Shown here: positions 15,552 through 25,654 of the stretch, one piece after another
Numbering within the stretch: position 1 is the stretch's first letter
Layout: every line of letters starts with the position of its first letter
Source: JAGOFO01 sp964522105
Lineage (GTDB): Bacteria > Myxococcota_A > UBA9042 > DTJE01
Reading direction: 5' to 3'
NCBI GenBank assembly: GCA_964522105.1
Contig: CAZFVA010000010.1
Span: forward strand, 1-64,000
DNA: 64,000 nt
Position numbers and translations under genes: made by a program
Notes under the pieces: generated by a model
Seen by the model: the letters and a program-made list of their open reading frames with translations, nothing else
The model's database searches: none
Told to the model about the DNA's origin: nothing

Positions 15552-17516
15552 ATGAAGGATCGGAATAAGGCTCACACAATCAATTGCACAAAGGCTTTCT
15601 GTACCGGTACAGCCTTGGCATTATTGCTTTTATTCGCTGTACCGGCCGTATCGGCTCCCGTTCTTCCGGAAGACGACGACACAATCGCTGATGTCGATCC
15701 GGTGGAAACTGACGGGCAGACAGCCACGGCAGAAGTTGAAGAACAGACAGAACCGGTCGCAACCGAAGAACAGGCCGCCCCTGCTGTAACTGAAGAACAG
15801 ACAAAAGCCGTTGAAAAATTGGAAGCTCAGAAGGCCTGGGAAGAAGCGGTTCAGTCAATTCCGAATCGCCCGATTCCGGAAAAGGGCTTCCCCTGGATCG
15901 AACATAACGGCTATTTCAGACTGCGTATGGACGGATTTTACCGCGCCAACCTTGGCACTTCGGCTTATGACGACCAGTTGCAGAAGACGCTCAATTCTTC
16001 GGCAGTTCCACCGCCGATTACCGGAAACTATATCAACAAGGGAAAGTACAGCTCCGAGCAGTGGATCAGCAGCATGAACATGCGGTTCAGGTATGCTCCG
16101 ACGCTGCATGTCATGAAAAACATGGCGATAGTGTCGCAGTTCGACATCCTGGACAATATGGTCCTGGGTTCGACGCCTGACTTCGATCCCGACCGCCCCG
16201 ACGCGCCGCTCCCATTTTTCGCCAGAAGCCAGATTCCTTCGGAAGATTCGGTCCGCGTCAAACAGGCATACATGGTCTGGAGCCCCTGGAACCCCGACAA
16301 CACAAAAGATTTCCTGTTTTCAATATCTGCCGGACGCATGGCCCGTCAGTGGGGCCTCGGGATAATGGAAAACGACGGGGAAAACCTTGACGCCGATTTC
16401 GGCACTTACGTCGATCGCGCCAACGTTCTTCTGCGCTACTGGAATGTCTATCTGGAACTCGGTTTCGGATGGACGGCAACCGGCGCCACGTCTGCGAATG
16501 CGGTCGAGTCATATGGCCAGCCGTACGATTTGACTAACAGCGACAACGTTTACGATTTCACCGTCGCGATCTTTCAGAAACCGCTTACCGCTTCGGGGCG
16601 TCTTGAACGCGCATCCAGACTGGTTCGTGGCAAGCCCGTGTTTGACTGGGGCGTTTACCTGAAATACCGCTGGCAGAAAAACGACGCCAAACAGACGATG
16701 GACGGGGATTTCACGACCACAACGACCCCGGACTATGACAATTACGCACTGGAAAACCGCAGCGCATGGTCGATTTCGCCGGACATCTGGCTGAAACTTG
16801 AGTGGAAGCGCACTTCCAAAGAAAGACTTCGCGTTGAACTTGAAGCATCGGGCGTGTTCGGGCGCATCGACAAGTCACCGCGATTCAGTCTGAACAGCGA
16901 TGGGGACTGGGTCGCAGACGGCTATCAGGAACTGAACATCAGGTCCTGGGCAGTCGCGCTGGAAGCCGAATATCAGTGGGGCGCCGTCAACGTTGGCCTG
17001 AAGACCGGTGTCGCCAGCGGAACGGACGCGGAATACTGGGGCTGGCAGGATCAGAACAACGTCGCCACAAGCAAGAACCTTAAAAGCCTGAATTCATTCT
17101 ATTTCCACCCGGACTATCGTATCGACGAGCTGCTGTTCAGGCAGACGATCGGCACCGTAACGAACGCCTTCTATATCAAACCGTGGTTCATGTACGACTT
17201 CTTTGAAAGCCGGAAAGACTCGCTGGCCGTCGGTGCAGGCTTCATTTATGGCCGCGCCCTTGAAGCGAAGGCAACCCCGGGAAATTCGTCCGACCTTGGA
17301 ATCGAAGTCGACGTAAATCTTCTGTATGAAACTGCCGGCATGTTCTTCGCGGGAATCACGTGGGCAACGCTGGTCCCGTTTGGCGGAATGGACCTTGCGA
17401 AGGACTACGGCTGCAACAGTTTTGATGCTGACGGCTCGTGCCGAACCGCAAGGGCCGAAGTCCTTGACGCCAACTGGGCCATGTCAATCCGCGGAGTCTT
17501 CGGGGTCCGCTTCTAG
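15552..17516 (+). CDS. Outer-membrane beta-barrel, resembles the TIGR04551 family
   Basis: 654 residues: signal peptide (cleavage near VSA), a Glu/Thr/Ala-rich low-complexity linker (about 40-90), then a long barrel domain of amphipathic strands ending in ...GVRF with a terminal Phe, as outer-membrane proteins do. Segments such as 'WIEHNGYFRLRMDGF', 'MRFRYAPTLHV' and 'SQFDILDNMVLGSTPD' look like the barrel family found widely in Myxococcales (TIGR04551, from memory). Transport or sensory role unknown. The gene stands alone with its own promoter; a shorter related barrel is at 56607. Confidence 0.75.
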   Translation: MKDRNKAHTINCTKAFCTGTALALLLLFAVPAVSAPVLPEDDDTIADVDPVETDGQTATAEVEEQTEPVATEEQAAPAVTEEQTKAVEKLEAQKAWEEAVQSIPNRPIPEKGFPWIEHNGYFRLRMDGFYRANLGTSAYDDQLQKTLNSSAVPPPITGNYINKGKYSSEQWISSMNMRFRYAPTLHVMKNMAIVSQFDILDNMVLGSTPDFDPDRPDAPLPFFARSQIPSEDSVRVKQAYMVWSPWNPDNTKDFLFSISAGRMARQWGLGIMENDGENLDADFGTYVDRANVLLRYWNVYLELGFGWTATGATSANAVESYGQPYDLTNSDNVYDFTVAIFQKPLTASGRLERASRLVRGKPVFDWGVYLKYRWQKNDAKQTMDGDFTTTTTPDYDNYALENRSAWSISPDIWLKLEWKRTSKERLRVELEASGVFGRIDKSPRFSLNSDGDWVADGYQELNIRSWAVALEAEYQWGAVNVGLKTGVASGTDAEYWGWQDQNNVATSKNLKSLNSFYFHPDYRIDELLFRQTIGTVTNAFYIKPWFMYDFFESRKDSLAVGAGFIYGRALEAKATPGNSSDLGIEVDVNLLYETAGMFFAGITWATLVPFGGMDLAKDYGCNSFDADGSCRTARAEVLDANWAMSIRGVFGVRF

Positions 17517-17700
17517 TCACTGCCACCACACTTCATCTTGTCACTGCCTTTGCACCTGATTCTGACCGCTTCATCATCATACTTTTGGTTCGGGTGGCGA
17601 CCATTTCTGTGTTAGCATTATGGAACCGGGGTGTATGGCTTGATACGGGATGCATTCCTGCGGAAATGATTGGCATTTTTTGTCAGGGTCAGGAGGCGTA

Positions 17701-18312
17701 ATGTCCAGAAAGGATTTCACACGCGGGTTCACCTTGATTGAACTGTTAATGACCGTGGCGATGGTCGCCGTTCTGACACTGGTGACAGTGCCATCCGTCA
17801 TGCAGGCAGTTCAGCGCCATGCCGCTGCCGATGCCGCCAATGCGCTGCTGGATACCATTGAATTTGCACGGGTTCAGGCCGCAACGACCAACATGGCTTA
17901 CGAAATCGTCCCGACTTTAAGTTCGGGTAATACTTCAAACGGTAAGATCGAGGTCTTCCAGGGGACTTCATCCGCCTGCATGAATTTCAAAACGGTTTCA
18001 CCAATCACCGGGCAACCGGCCGTCAAAATCAGGGAAATTGACCTTTCACAGGATTTCCCGACAGTCAGGCTGATTTCAACGTTCCCCGAGGATCTGCCCG
18101 CATCTCCGCTCTGCTTCAAGCCGGATGGCCGCGTCTTTCAGATTCAAAGCGACGTGTCCCCCATGATAATTCCTGCGGCGACCGGGTCACGTTATGCCGC
18201 CGGTGACGCAATTATCCGGGTTCAGCGTTACGACAACAGCGGAAACCTTGAGGGCCCTGTTCATGCGGTAAGGGTTCCGTTTAACGGAATTGCAAGAAAA
18301 ATCGTTGAATAA
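17701..18312 (+). CDS. fimT: Type IV minor pilin, FimT/GspH-like
   Basis: A prepilin with the class III signal: short basic leader then G|FTLIELL, with cleavage after Gly 9 and Glu at +5. The N-terminal hydrophobic alpha-helix is followed by a GspH/FimT pseudopilin domain. The ATG at 17701 follows a perfect AGGAGG four bases away; an upstream in-frame ATG at 17650 lacks one. FimT-type minor pilins sit at the pilus tip complex and some bind DNA in competent bacteria. First gene of a five-gene minor-pilin operon; the next start is ten bases after its stop. Confidence 0.92.
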   Translation: MSRKDFTRGFTLIELLMTVAMVAVLTLVTVPSVMQAVQRHAAADAANALLDTIEFARVQAATTNMAYEIVPTLSSGNTSNGKIEVFQGTSSACMNFKTVSPITGQPAVKIREIDLSQDFPTVRLISTFPEDLPASPLCFKPDGRVFQIQSDVSPMIIPAATGSRYAAGDAIIRVQRYDNSGNLEGPVHAVRVPFNGIARKIVE

Positions 18313-18322
18313 CGGTGACTTT

Positions 18323-18952
18323 GTGAAGCGATTTGGAAAAATTCCCGCCGCATTACGACGCGGATTCACGCTTGTCGAACTGATGGTTGTTCTGGCCGTC
18401 ACCGTCATAGGACTTGTGGCTGTTCTGCATCTGCAGACGGCGCTGCTGCGTGGAACTTCGAACTCATGGGATATGACTGGCGCAACGTTTCTGGCCAGAA
18501 ATGTACTTGAAACCATAAAAATTGAAGGCTTGGAATGGTATAACGATTCAGGCCTCGGTCTTGGCGGCGTTCAGCAGGCTAAGTTTGTGTATCTGGACAC
18601 TGTCGGGGCGGCAGTCGCCGGGTCAGGATCGGGCTGGCTGAAGGCCCCGTTTGAAAATTCCGCCGCGGCGTTCCAGCTGGTGAATCAACTTGGCGATCAT
18701 GCCGGTGTGGACGACGGCGCGCTGGGCGAAATTACCAACAACATTAACCGCCGATACTGTGTCCAGTACCGCGTTACGTGGATCGTCCCTAATTACCTGA
18801 TCCGGGCTGAAGTCCGTGTCATGTGGCTTCGGGCGGAAGGCCTTGCCGGTAATTACGACGCGTGCCCTGCCGATATGTTCACCCATCCCGAGGACATCTA
18901 TTCGATCTCCATGCCTATGACGGTGATGAAAAATGTATTTGTGGCGCCCTGA
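18323..18952 (+). CDS. pilV: Type IV minor pilin, PilV-like
   Basis: A prepilin with the motif R-R-G|FTLVELMVV near residue 14, Glu +5, and a PilV/GspI-like body. The GTG at 18323 is the most likely start; an in-frame TTG at 18290 inside fimT is possible. Its tail 'ISMPMTVMKNVFVAP' overlaps the pilW start by 20 bases, consistent with coupled translation. PilV is part of the priming/tip complex for pilus assembly together with the neighbours. Confidence 0.88.
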   Translation: MKRFGKIPAALRRGFTLVELMVVLAVTVIGLVAVLHLQTALLRGTSNSWDMTGATFLARNVLETIKIEGLEWYNDSGLGLGGVQQAKFVYLDTVGAAVAGSGSGWLKAPFENSAAAFQLVNQLGDHAGVDDGALGEITNNINRRYCVQYRVTWIVPNYLIRAEVRVMWLRAEGLAGNYDACPADMFTHPEDIYSISMPMTVMKNVFVAP

Positions 18953-20093
18953 CCAAAAAAAGCGGGCAACCCCGAATGCCGCAGGTATGACGCTGATTGA
19001 ACTGCTTGTCGCAGTGTCGGTCGCGATGATCTTGATGCTTGCGCTTTATTACATCTACGCCGTCTCGACCAAGACTTTCAAGACTCAGGACGAAACGATG
19101 GGGGCTATGGACCAGGCCCGCTTCGGTCTGGAACAGATCAGACGCGACATCGGCAAAGCAGCTTTCCTGGCGACCCCGAATTCAATTACTGACGCTATGG
19201 TTTGCCCGAAACCTGCTGAAGACCTGAAAGGAATCATTTTCGAGCGGATCGGGGCGGTCGGCAACCCGGGTTTCAACAAGAACATTCAGCCAAACGGTGT
19301 CACGATCTTCGGCTCCTTCTGGGGAAGCGACGTCTACATAACCAGAAGCGTGCTGGGCAATATCGTCACGCTGCAGAACGCCGGTGACGGGGCGCCTTAT
19401 CCATCGACAGAAGATGAATTCAACCGCATATTCGCTGCCGGGCGCTTCCTGCGACTGGTAAACGCCGAACAGTTTGAAGGTTACTACCGCATTGACAGTG
19501 CATCTTTCGCAACCGGCGAAATCCAGCTTGAGCAACCTGTCGGCATTGCAACACCCCCGAACTATTGTGGTGTGCAGGGCTTCGGCGTCGGGCTTGATGC
19601 GAACGTTGTCGGACACATCAGATACAGACAGATCACTGATCCTGATGACGCCACCGGGGCCAAAGTTGATTTGATCCGGGAAGAAATCGACAGCACCGAT
19701 GTCACACTGCAGACGCCGGTCGCCAACAGTGCCGTGCGGATAGCCGAGTTTGTCGTTGATCTGCAGTTCTACGACTTCATTGTTGACACAGATAGAACTG
19801 GACGCGCCCCGTTTACGCAGGCTTTCCCGCTGATTCCCGACGTGCTGGATGGAGGGACGCAGAAGCTTGACAACACTACGGCAGCCAGACCTCAGGACCT
19901 CAGATTCGTTACAATTAAACTGACAACCAGGACCGTTCACGAAGATGAAATGGTTCGGATGGTTGAAAGACCGGCCCTGTTTGAGCCAATTGAAACTTAC
20001 GAGGTCGAACCGACAATGCTTGGTTCAGCCCGGACAGTTTCGCTGGCGTCACGCGTGGGGATCAAGTCGTTCGCGGTCAGAAACGTAAAGTGA
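18933..20093 (+). CDS. pilW: Type IV minor pilin, PilW-like
   Basis: 386 residues. The prepilin peptidase site is A-A-G|MTLIELLVAV with the conserved Glu at +5, followed by the hydrophobic helix and 'DQARFGLEQIRRDIGKAAF', typical of PilW/GspJ proteins, which scan for an Arg/Glu-rich helix after the transmembrane part. A large beta-rich C-terminal body follows with conserved RxIRE-type segments ('KVDLIREEID'). PilW is the largest core minor pilin and links PilX and PilY1 to the tip. Gap to pilX: six bases. Confidence 0.9.
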   Translation: MYLWRPDQKKRATPNAAGMTLIELLVAVSVAMILMLALYYIYAVSTKTFKTQDETMGAMDQARFGLEQIRRDIGKAAFLATPNSITDAMVCPKPAEDLKGIIFERIGAVGNPGFNKNIQPNGVTIFGSFWGSDVYITRSVLGNIVTLQNAGDGAPYPSTEDEFNRIFAAGRFLRLVNAEQFEGYYRIDSASFATGEIQLEQPVGIATPPNYCGVQGFGVGLDANVVGHIRYRQITDPDDATGAKVDLIREEIDSTDVTLQTPVANSAVRIAEFVVDLQFYDFIVDTDRTGRAPFTQAFPLIPDVLDGGTQKLDNTTAARPQDLRFVTIKLTTRTVHEDEMVRMVERPALFEPIETYEVEPTMLGSARTVSLASRVGIKSFAVRNVK

Positions 20094-20099
20094 GGCGGC

Positions 20100-20663
20100 A
20101 TGAAACGCATTGAAAAAACCGGCTCGCAACGCGGCTTCGTACTTTTGCTGGCCCTTCTTCTTATGCTTGCACTGACCGGTATCGCGCTGGTCGCCCTGCG
20201 GGCCACAACGTCCAACATCACGTTTGCCGGTGCGCAAAGGATTTCTGCAATGGCCCAGAGCGTCACGACTTCCGGCGTGGAAGGCACGCTGGTTTTTGCA
20301 GCTATGAATCCGGCCGGTTACACAGATTACATAACAGCCAACAACGGCGTCGTTTCGATGACCGACTTTTCTGCATCGTTCTTTGACACTGCGGTTGACG
20401 GCACCGGGTCGTTCGGACGGGAAGCCGTCAACGTCAACAACGTCTTCTGGCAGAGCCGGATGGTCCACGCTCAGGCGTCAGCGCGCGCACCGGGATATCA
20501 ACTCGGGCAGCACTGCTTCATGAAATACACGTCCTTCACCGATGGCGCCTATCAGAACCAGGGCAACGCCCTTGATCCCAACGACATTAAGCGGAACATG
20601 GAACGAAACGCGATGGCCCGTGATCTTACGACCCTGTACGTCGGGCCGATCAACTGCCCATGA
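20100..20663 (+). CDS. pilX: Type IV minor pilin, PilX-like
   Basis: 187 residues with the PilX N-terminal domain: R-G|FVLLLALLLMLALTGIALVAL, lacking the +5 Glu, as in the PilX/GspK class at the very tip of the pilus or pseudopilus. The 'TTSNITFAGAQRISAMAQSV' helix is typical of PilX. It lies between pilW and pilY1; the TGA overlaps the first possible pilY1 ATG. Two cysteines are present in the C-terminal part (near the 'HCFMKYTSF' segment and at the end). Confidence 0.87.
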   Translation: MKRIEKTGSQRGFVLLLALLLMLALTGIALVALRATTSNITFAGAQRISAMAQSVTTSGVEGTLVFAAMNPAGYTDYITANNGVVSMTDFSASFFDTAVDGTGSFGREAVNVNNVFWQSRMVHAQASARAPGYQLGQHCFMKYTSFTDGAYQNQGNALDPNDIKRNMERNAMARDLTTLYVGPINCP

Positions 20664-20674
20664 GGTGTGCCACG

Positions 20675-23600
20675 ATGCTTGATTTGACAAAGGTATTCAG
20701 ACACACCAGGGCTGCGATAGTCGTTTTGATTCTGACTGCTTCGGTCCCGGCGTTTGCCGTTGATCCTGTCTTTTCGCCACCGCCCCCGGTCGTACAGATT
20801 CTGCTGGATACGTCCGGCAGCATGCAATACACCAGTGCCGGGCACAACAGCGAAACTACGGACGCCAACACCAATACCCTGCCAACCTGCTCGACCACCA
20901 TCGGCGCTTCGGGAAGAAGCCGATACATAGTAGCCACTGAAATCCTTGCCGGGACACTGACAAATTACACATGCACCCGGCTGGCTCGCAATAACGCCAG
21001 TGCAGCGGGTTGCCCTTCCGCTGACTGTAATTACGCCGTTCCCCATGTACAGGCGAATGGAACAAGACTGACGGACGGACTGATTGACAAGGCCGGATCA
21101 AAGATGAAATTCGGCATCATGACCATGGATAACAAGACCTCGGTAGCCACGACCCAGGGTGGCGCTTTCAGCTATGGTCCCGAAACAGGTACAAATCTGG
21201 GTGCTCAGAATTCAACGTCCACGATCGGCGCGATGGTCAAGCCCTCGGCGTCAGACTCCCCGGCTTCAATTCTGGCGGCCAACGCCGCCGTCAAGGCATC
21301 GCTGCTTGCAGCGCGACCTTTCAACCCAACGCCGCTGGGACCGCTTTTCTGGGACGCTGAATACATGTATAACAATGATCCTGTATTCACCGCAGATCCT
21401 TACAAGAACTGCCGCGACAAGCACATCATCCTGATTACTGACGGTCGAAACAATCAGGGGTCCGGAATCGGGACGTATCTTGACCCTGTAGTTGCTGCCA
21501 ACAGATTAAGGACGCTCGGGTTCGAAGTCTGGGTTATTGCCTTTAAGATGGGCACCAATATCACCAGTTCTGCCCGGGATATCGCGACTTATAATGGTAC
21601 CTTGAGCGACGATCATTACTTCCTGGCGTTAGATGCAGCAGGCCTGTCCAACGCGCTTTACCAGGTCATAAGCAATATCGCGGTCATCAGCCAGTCCAGA
21701 ACCAGAACTGTCTATACCGAGGACACCGGGAACCCGCTGGACGTTCAGTACCAGTTCAACGCCGCCTACGCCAACGCACTTGATCTGGTCGGCGGCGAGC
21801 TGCCGGGCGTCAAGCAGGGAATACTTGAAAGATCACTTTATAAATGCGGAGTTGACGTTTCAAGCCCCTCGGCTGCAACGCTGGCCCAGATCCAGAGCTT
21901 CGGTGAAAAACTGAACGCGACTGCTGATGGTTCCAGAAACATTTACACAATGATCGCCGGTGTACTGGAAGCCTTTACCAATACGAACGCCGACATCACC
22001 AACGCCATTCTTGCAGCCCCCGACCCAGCCACGACTACCGTGCCGGACTTCGGGCGAAACTCGACGACCGGATGGTGCAAGTCCGGGACACTGACCGGGA
22101 CCAGCGCGCAGAAGCTGGCCGCATGGCGCGCTAACCTGTTTCAATACATCAGGGCAGACGACGCTTCATGCAGGGACGGCTATAAACTTGGGGCCATTTA
22201 CCATTCAACACCGGCTATTCAGGAAAAGTTTACTGAGCTGACCTATGCAATCCCTTCATTCGCGGGTTACCGGGCCAGCATTGCGACAAGACCTGTCATG
22301 CTTTATTCAGCCACACATGACGGCATGATGCATGCGTTCAGACTTGATCGTCCCGACGGCACATTGACCCCGGATGACTGGGGCAAGGAGCTGTGGGCGT
22401 ACATTCCGGGCCACCTGCTTGGAACGTTGAAGGAGCTGCCTGACGGACGCGAAACAGTGCTTGACGGGACGCCGGTTATTGCCGACATCGTCATGTCACG
22501 CACGGCGACATCGCAGACGAGCGAGGACGCAACAGACTGGAAATCAGTGCTGCTGTTCGGGGATCGTTCCGGGGGACGCGGATTTACTGCGCTGGATGTA
22601 ACCAATCCTGTTGATGGATACTGGTCAGTTCTGTGGGAGGTTTCAGGACCTTCCGGCAGATGCACCGGGGGCTCCAGCAGCTGTAATGCAGGCGGTGCAG
22701 CAGCTTACAAAAATGACTTTACAAGGCTTGGTTACACGTACGGCCGACCGGTCATCGGAACCGTGATGATCTGCCCTTCAGACTCCGGACTATGTGCCCA
22801 GTCACAGCTTGAAGAAGTGGCCGTGGCCGTGTTCGGGGGCGGAAGCTCGACCGGCATTGGAACGGTCGGCGCTGGCAAAACCGCTTTTGTGGTACGACTG
22901 GATACCGGTGAAAAGATTGCGGAATTTGCGACGGGCGACATAGACGGGGACAACGCCACAGTCAAATCAAACTGCACCAATACAGCCAACGTGATTGACT
23001 CGGACATTATCGGCGACGTCTCGTGCATGTCGACGATGCCCGGCACATTCCTGACAAGGTGCTTCGTCGGTGACAGGGCCGGTCGGCTGTGGAAGATTGA
23101 AATCGGTTCACCGGCCAGATCCAACTGGCAGATGCGCCTGTTCTACGACCCCTACGACTTCACGGCCGGAACTACTGATGTCAACAGCGTTATCCGCGCC
23201 CCGGCTTACGAAGCACCCGCCATTTCCCTGACGAAGGCGACCAACGAACCGGTCATCGTCTATTCCGGCGGTGACATGGATAACCTGCTTGAAACGGCTC
23301 AAAAAAGCTTCATTGTGTCGCTTACCGAAACGATGGTCGGAACCGAACCTGCTGACTGCATGCCGTGGGACGACAATGTGTGCTTCAGATCGGCCGGCAC
23401 CGGGATGTTGATAGGCCCGAAAGTGAACTGGAAGATGTTTGCCAGTTATGATTCGAACCTGGCTCTTATGACCGGCGAACTGGCTGGGGCCCGCGTGATG
23501 GGCGCCCCGCTGATCTATGGTGGCGTTACGTACTTCACGACGTTCACGCCCAGCAGCACTAATGTCTGCATTCCCGGTCGCGGAAGGCTGTACGGCGTTG

Positions 23601-23986
23601 ACTATGTCCTTCGCGGCGCTTCATGCGACCTGCTGAAGGCGCGCCTGCCTTCCGTTTCGAACCCTCTTGTGTTCGAGACTTATCAGCAGATTGGCAGTGC
23701 GACGACAGGGTCTGTGCCTTATGGCGTAGTCGTCATCAACAGACCGGCCTGCATTGACGGTGAAAGCATCGGAGTGGCCGGCTATGGCGGGGCATCGGGC
23801 AATCCGTTCGGGGACGTCGGCGCGGCGGGGCCGAAAATCGTTGTCCAGACAGGCGTCAACACCGGCGAAACTGTCGAGGAACCGGCGAACAATGCGACCG
23901 ACCGATCAATCCAGCAGATCCTGCGCAACGCTGGCCGTATTATTGAGTCAATCATCGTAGGCACATGGGGCTCGGTGTTCGACTGA
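20675..23986 (+). CDS. pilY1: PilY1-type pilus tip adhesin with VWA domain
   Basis: About 1103 residues from the ATG at 20675, which has GAGGTG seven bases upstream (an alternative ATG at 20660 overlaps pilX). The signal peptide ends near AFA. An N-terminal von Willebrand A domain has the metal site D45-T-S-G-S, followed by the PilY1/PilC beta-propeller (about residues 500-1010: 'MLYSATHDGMMHAF', 'ELWAYIPGHLL', 'LLFGDRSGGRGFTALDVT'). An Asp-rich loop 'GDIDGDN' in the propeller resembles the calcium site of PilY1. PilY1 sits at the pilus tip and controls extension, adhesion and surface sensing. It ends two bases before the convergent lipoprotein gene. Confidence 0.94.
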   Translation: MLDLTKVFRHTRAAIVVLILTASVPAFAVDPVFSPPPPVVQILLDTSGSMQYTSAGHNSETTDANTNTLPTCSTTIGASGRSRYIVATEILAGTLTNYTCTRLARNNASAAGCPSADCNYAVPHVQANGTRLTDGLIDKAGSKMKFGIMTMDNKTSVATTQGGAFSYGPETGTNLGAQNSTSTIGAMVKPSASDSPASILAANAAVKASLLAARPFNPTPLGPLFWDAEYMYNNDPVFTADPYKNCRDKHIILITDGRNNQGSGIGTYLDPVVAANRLRTLGFEVWVIAFKMGTNITSSARDIATYNGTLSDDHYFLALDAAGLSNALYQVISNIAVISQSRTRTVYTEDTGNPLDVQYQFNAAYANALDLVGGELPGVKQGILERSLYKCGVDVSSPSAATLAQIQSFGEKLNATADGSRNIYTMIAGVLEAFTNTNADITNAILAAPDPATTTVPDFGRNSTTGWCKSGTLTGTSAQKLAAWRANLFQYIRADDASCRDGYKLGAIYHSTPAIQEKFTELTYAIPSFAGYRASIATRPVMLYSATHDGMMHAFRLDRPDGTLTPDDWGKELWAYIPGHLLGTLKELPDGRETVLDGTPVIADIVMSRTATSQTSEDATDWKSVLLFGDRSGGRGFTALDVTNPVDGYWSVLWEVSGPSGRCTGGSSSCNAGGAAAYKNDFTRLGYTYGRPVIGTVMICPSDSGLCAQSQLEEVAVAVFGGGSSTGIGTVGAGKTAFVVRLDTGEKIAEFATGDIDGDNATVKSNCTNTANVIDSDIIGDVSCMSTMPGTFLTRCFVGDRAGRLWKIEIGSPARSNWQMRLFYDPYDFTAGTTDVNSVIRAPAYEAPAISLTKATNEPVIVYSGGDMDNLLETAQKSFIVSLTETMVGTEPADCMPWDDNVCFRSAGTGMLIGPKVNWKMFASYDSNLALMTGELAGARVMGAPLIYGGVTYFTTFTPSSTNVCIPGRGRLYGVDYVLRGASCDLLKARLPSVSNPLVFETYQQIGSATTGSVPYGVVVINRPACIDGESIGVAGYGGASGNPFGDVGAAGPKIVVQTGVNTGETVEEPANNATDRSIQQILRNAGRIIESIIVGTWGSVFD

Positions 23987-23988
23987 CG

Positions 23989-25458
23989 CTACAAATCACT
24001 CGCAAAAGTCAGTTCATCAGCAAGACCGGGGGCTGCCAGCCAGCTTGAATAGGATTCAGTCTGTCCAAACACACGTTGCAGATACGCCAGCGTGAAAGCC
24101 TGCGTCAGTTCGTGCTGGCGGTTGCGCGTAATATAGGGACCGCTGCCGTCCGAGGGTGGCTCCCACATCTTGTCATCAAGGAACTGCCCGTGGGTTCCGC
24201 GTTTGATCATGACCACGTACTTTGGCGTTTCAAGGTCTTCGTATACGTCATAACACTTGTCGGTGTTGACCTGGCCGTCTTCGGACCATCCAAGGACCAG
24301 TCCCTGAATCGGGAACAGGCTCATGGCATACGGGTCTTCAATGGCGCTCGTGAAAACAGGCCCCAGAAACACGACGGCCTTGACGTCTGAAAGGCCAAGT
24401 TCATGAGTGTATTCAGCACCTTTGGAGTGGCAGATGATCGCTGCGTCGCCCCCTGTAGCCATCCCGGCAAGCGGTGCGAACCAGTCCTGGGGGGAAGTTC
24501 GACCCTTGTCCATGATTGAATAGTCGCCGTCGGCTGGAACGGCAGTCAGGAATCCCCAGCTTGCCAGATGGCGGGCCAGATATTCAAAGTTCATAGGGAT
24601 GTAGCCGTCGCCGTGCATGAACATCACGAAGGGAAACTGTCCGCTGGCGGGCGGGCGTCGCAGGCCGCCGCATGTGGCCGGGTAATAAATGCGGACTTTG
24701 GAAAAGCTTTTGTTGTAGTCAGTGAAGCCGACTGCGTATGGGCCGATTTCGGAGGGATCAACCGGAATCACACCGGTGGCCGGCGGATCCTGTGGTTTAC
24801 AGGTCTGCAGCCCGGCATATTCCGAAGATGTTTCGATCTGTTCACTGAAGCTTGCACTTCCGACCTTCAGCGTACCGGTCGCGCCATCTTTTCTTGTGAC
24901 GACCGCGCGATTTTCGTCTTTTTCGGAAGTGACACTGACTCCGCCGATTGTGGCCGAGGCAAACATACTGTAACCGGCACCATCGACCACGATGAAGTCG
25001 CCTGAAGCACCCTGCAGCGGGTATGCCGACAGAACTTCAAGGCTGCCCCACCCCGGCGAACGCTCCTCGCACAAGCCGCTGCACAGATTGCACGTCGCGG
25101 CGGCGCCACACGCGGTCGCCCGTACACAGGGTTGCTCAACCGGACCGATGTCGCCACCTTCATCGCCCATAATGTCGGCCGGTTGAAACGCATCAACGTC
25201 GGCATCATTGCTGCCGCTGTCAGACTCCAGGCTGTCGGCATCGGCTGAAACCAGATCGCCAGGTTCAATCTGATCATCTGAACCATCGGCCGCATCTCGA
25301 AACACATCACCATTCAAGCGATCCGCGTGGTTAAGATCTGAATGCATCGTGTCAGACACTATCAACACGTCGCCGGTGGCGTCACGGTCTGTATTAACTG
25401 AACCGCTGCATCCACACGCCAGAACAGCCAGAACAATGGCCAAACCTTGAATTTTCAT
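23989..25458 (-). CDS. Lipoprotein with Cys-rich, IPT/TIG-like and alpha/beta-hydrolase domains
   Basis: About 489 residues from the ATG at 25458. The lipoprotein signal ends LACGC, followed by an Asp-rich linker (about 20-105), a short Cys-rich knot ('CVRATACGAAATCNLCSGLC'), an IPT/TIG-like beta-sandwich (about 135-200) and an alpha/beta-hydrolase of the chlorophyllase/polyester-hydrolase type: 'YYPATCGG', 'PFVMFMHGDGY', nucleophile elbow 'IICHSKGAEY' and a late His in 'KRGTHGQFLD'. The elbow has Cys where the first Gly of G-x-S-x-G is usual. Substrate (ester) unknown; the linker suggests cell-surface display. It is monocistronic and convergent with pilY1. Confidence 0.75.
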   Translation of the reverse strand: MKIQGLAIVLAVLACGCSGSVNTDRDATGDVLIVSDTMHSDLNHADRLNGDVFRDAADGSDDQIEPGDLVSADADSLESDSGSNDADVDAFQPADIMGDEGGDIGPVEQPCVRATACGAAATCNLCSGLCEERSPGWGSLEVLSAYPLQGASGDFIVVDGAGYSMFASATIGGVSVTSEKDENRAVVTRKDGATGTLKVGSASFSEQIETSSEYAGLQTCKPQDPPATGVIPVDPSEIGPYAVGFTDYNKSFSKVRIYYPATCGGLRRPPASGQFPFVMFMHGDGYIPMNFEYLARHLASWGFLTAVPADGDYSIMDKGRTSPQDWFAPLAGMATGGDAAIICHSKGAEYTHELGLSDVKAVVFLGPVFTSAIEDPYAMSLFPIQGLVLGWSEDGQVNTDKCYDVYEDLETPKYVVMIKRGTHGQFLDDKMWEPPSDGSGPYITRNRQHELTQAFTLAYLQRVFGQTESYSSWLAAPGLADELTFASDL

Positions 25459-25654
25459 GATTGTTGCCCGCAGGTTAGCCATACGTTACTACATTTCGGC
25501 AGTTGGGGCAGTTTCAAATAAGCCCTGCCCCGGGTCACCAACCCGGGCGAATGCCGGTAATTTCCCCAGTTCGTGTTGCCTTCAAGTGGTTTTGGTGCTA
25601 AAAGTCACCGTCCCATATGCGATCCTGCATCGGGACTATTTTGTTCCTTGGAAT

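Noticed and set aside
17670..17690. A TGGCA-like sequence before the pilus operon as a sigma54 promoter
   Set aside because: The GC at -12 is missing and spacing is wrong, so the call is not supported.
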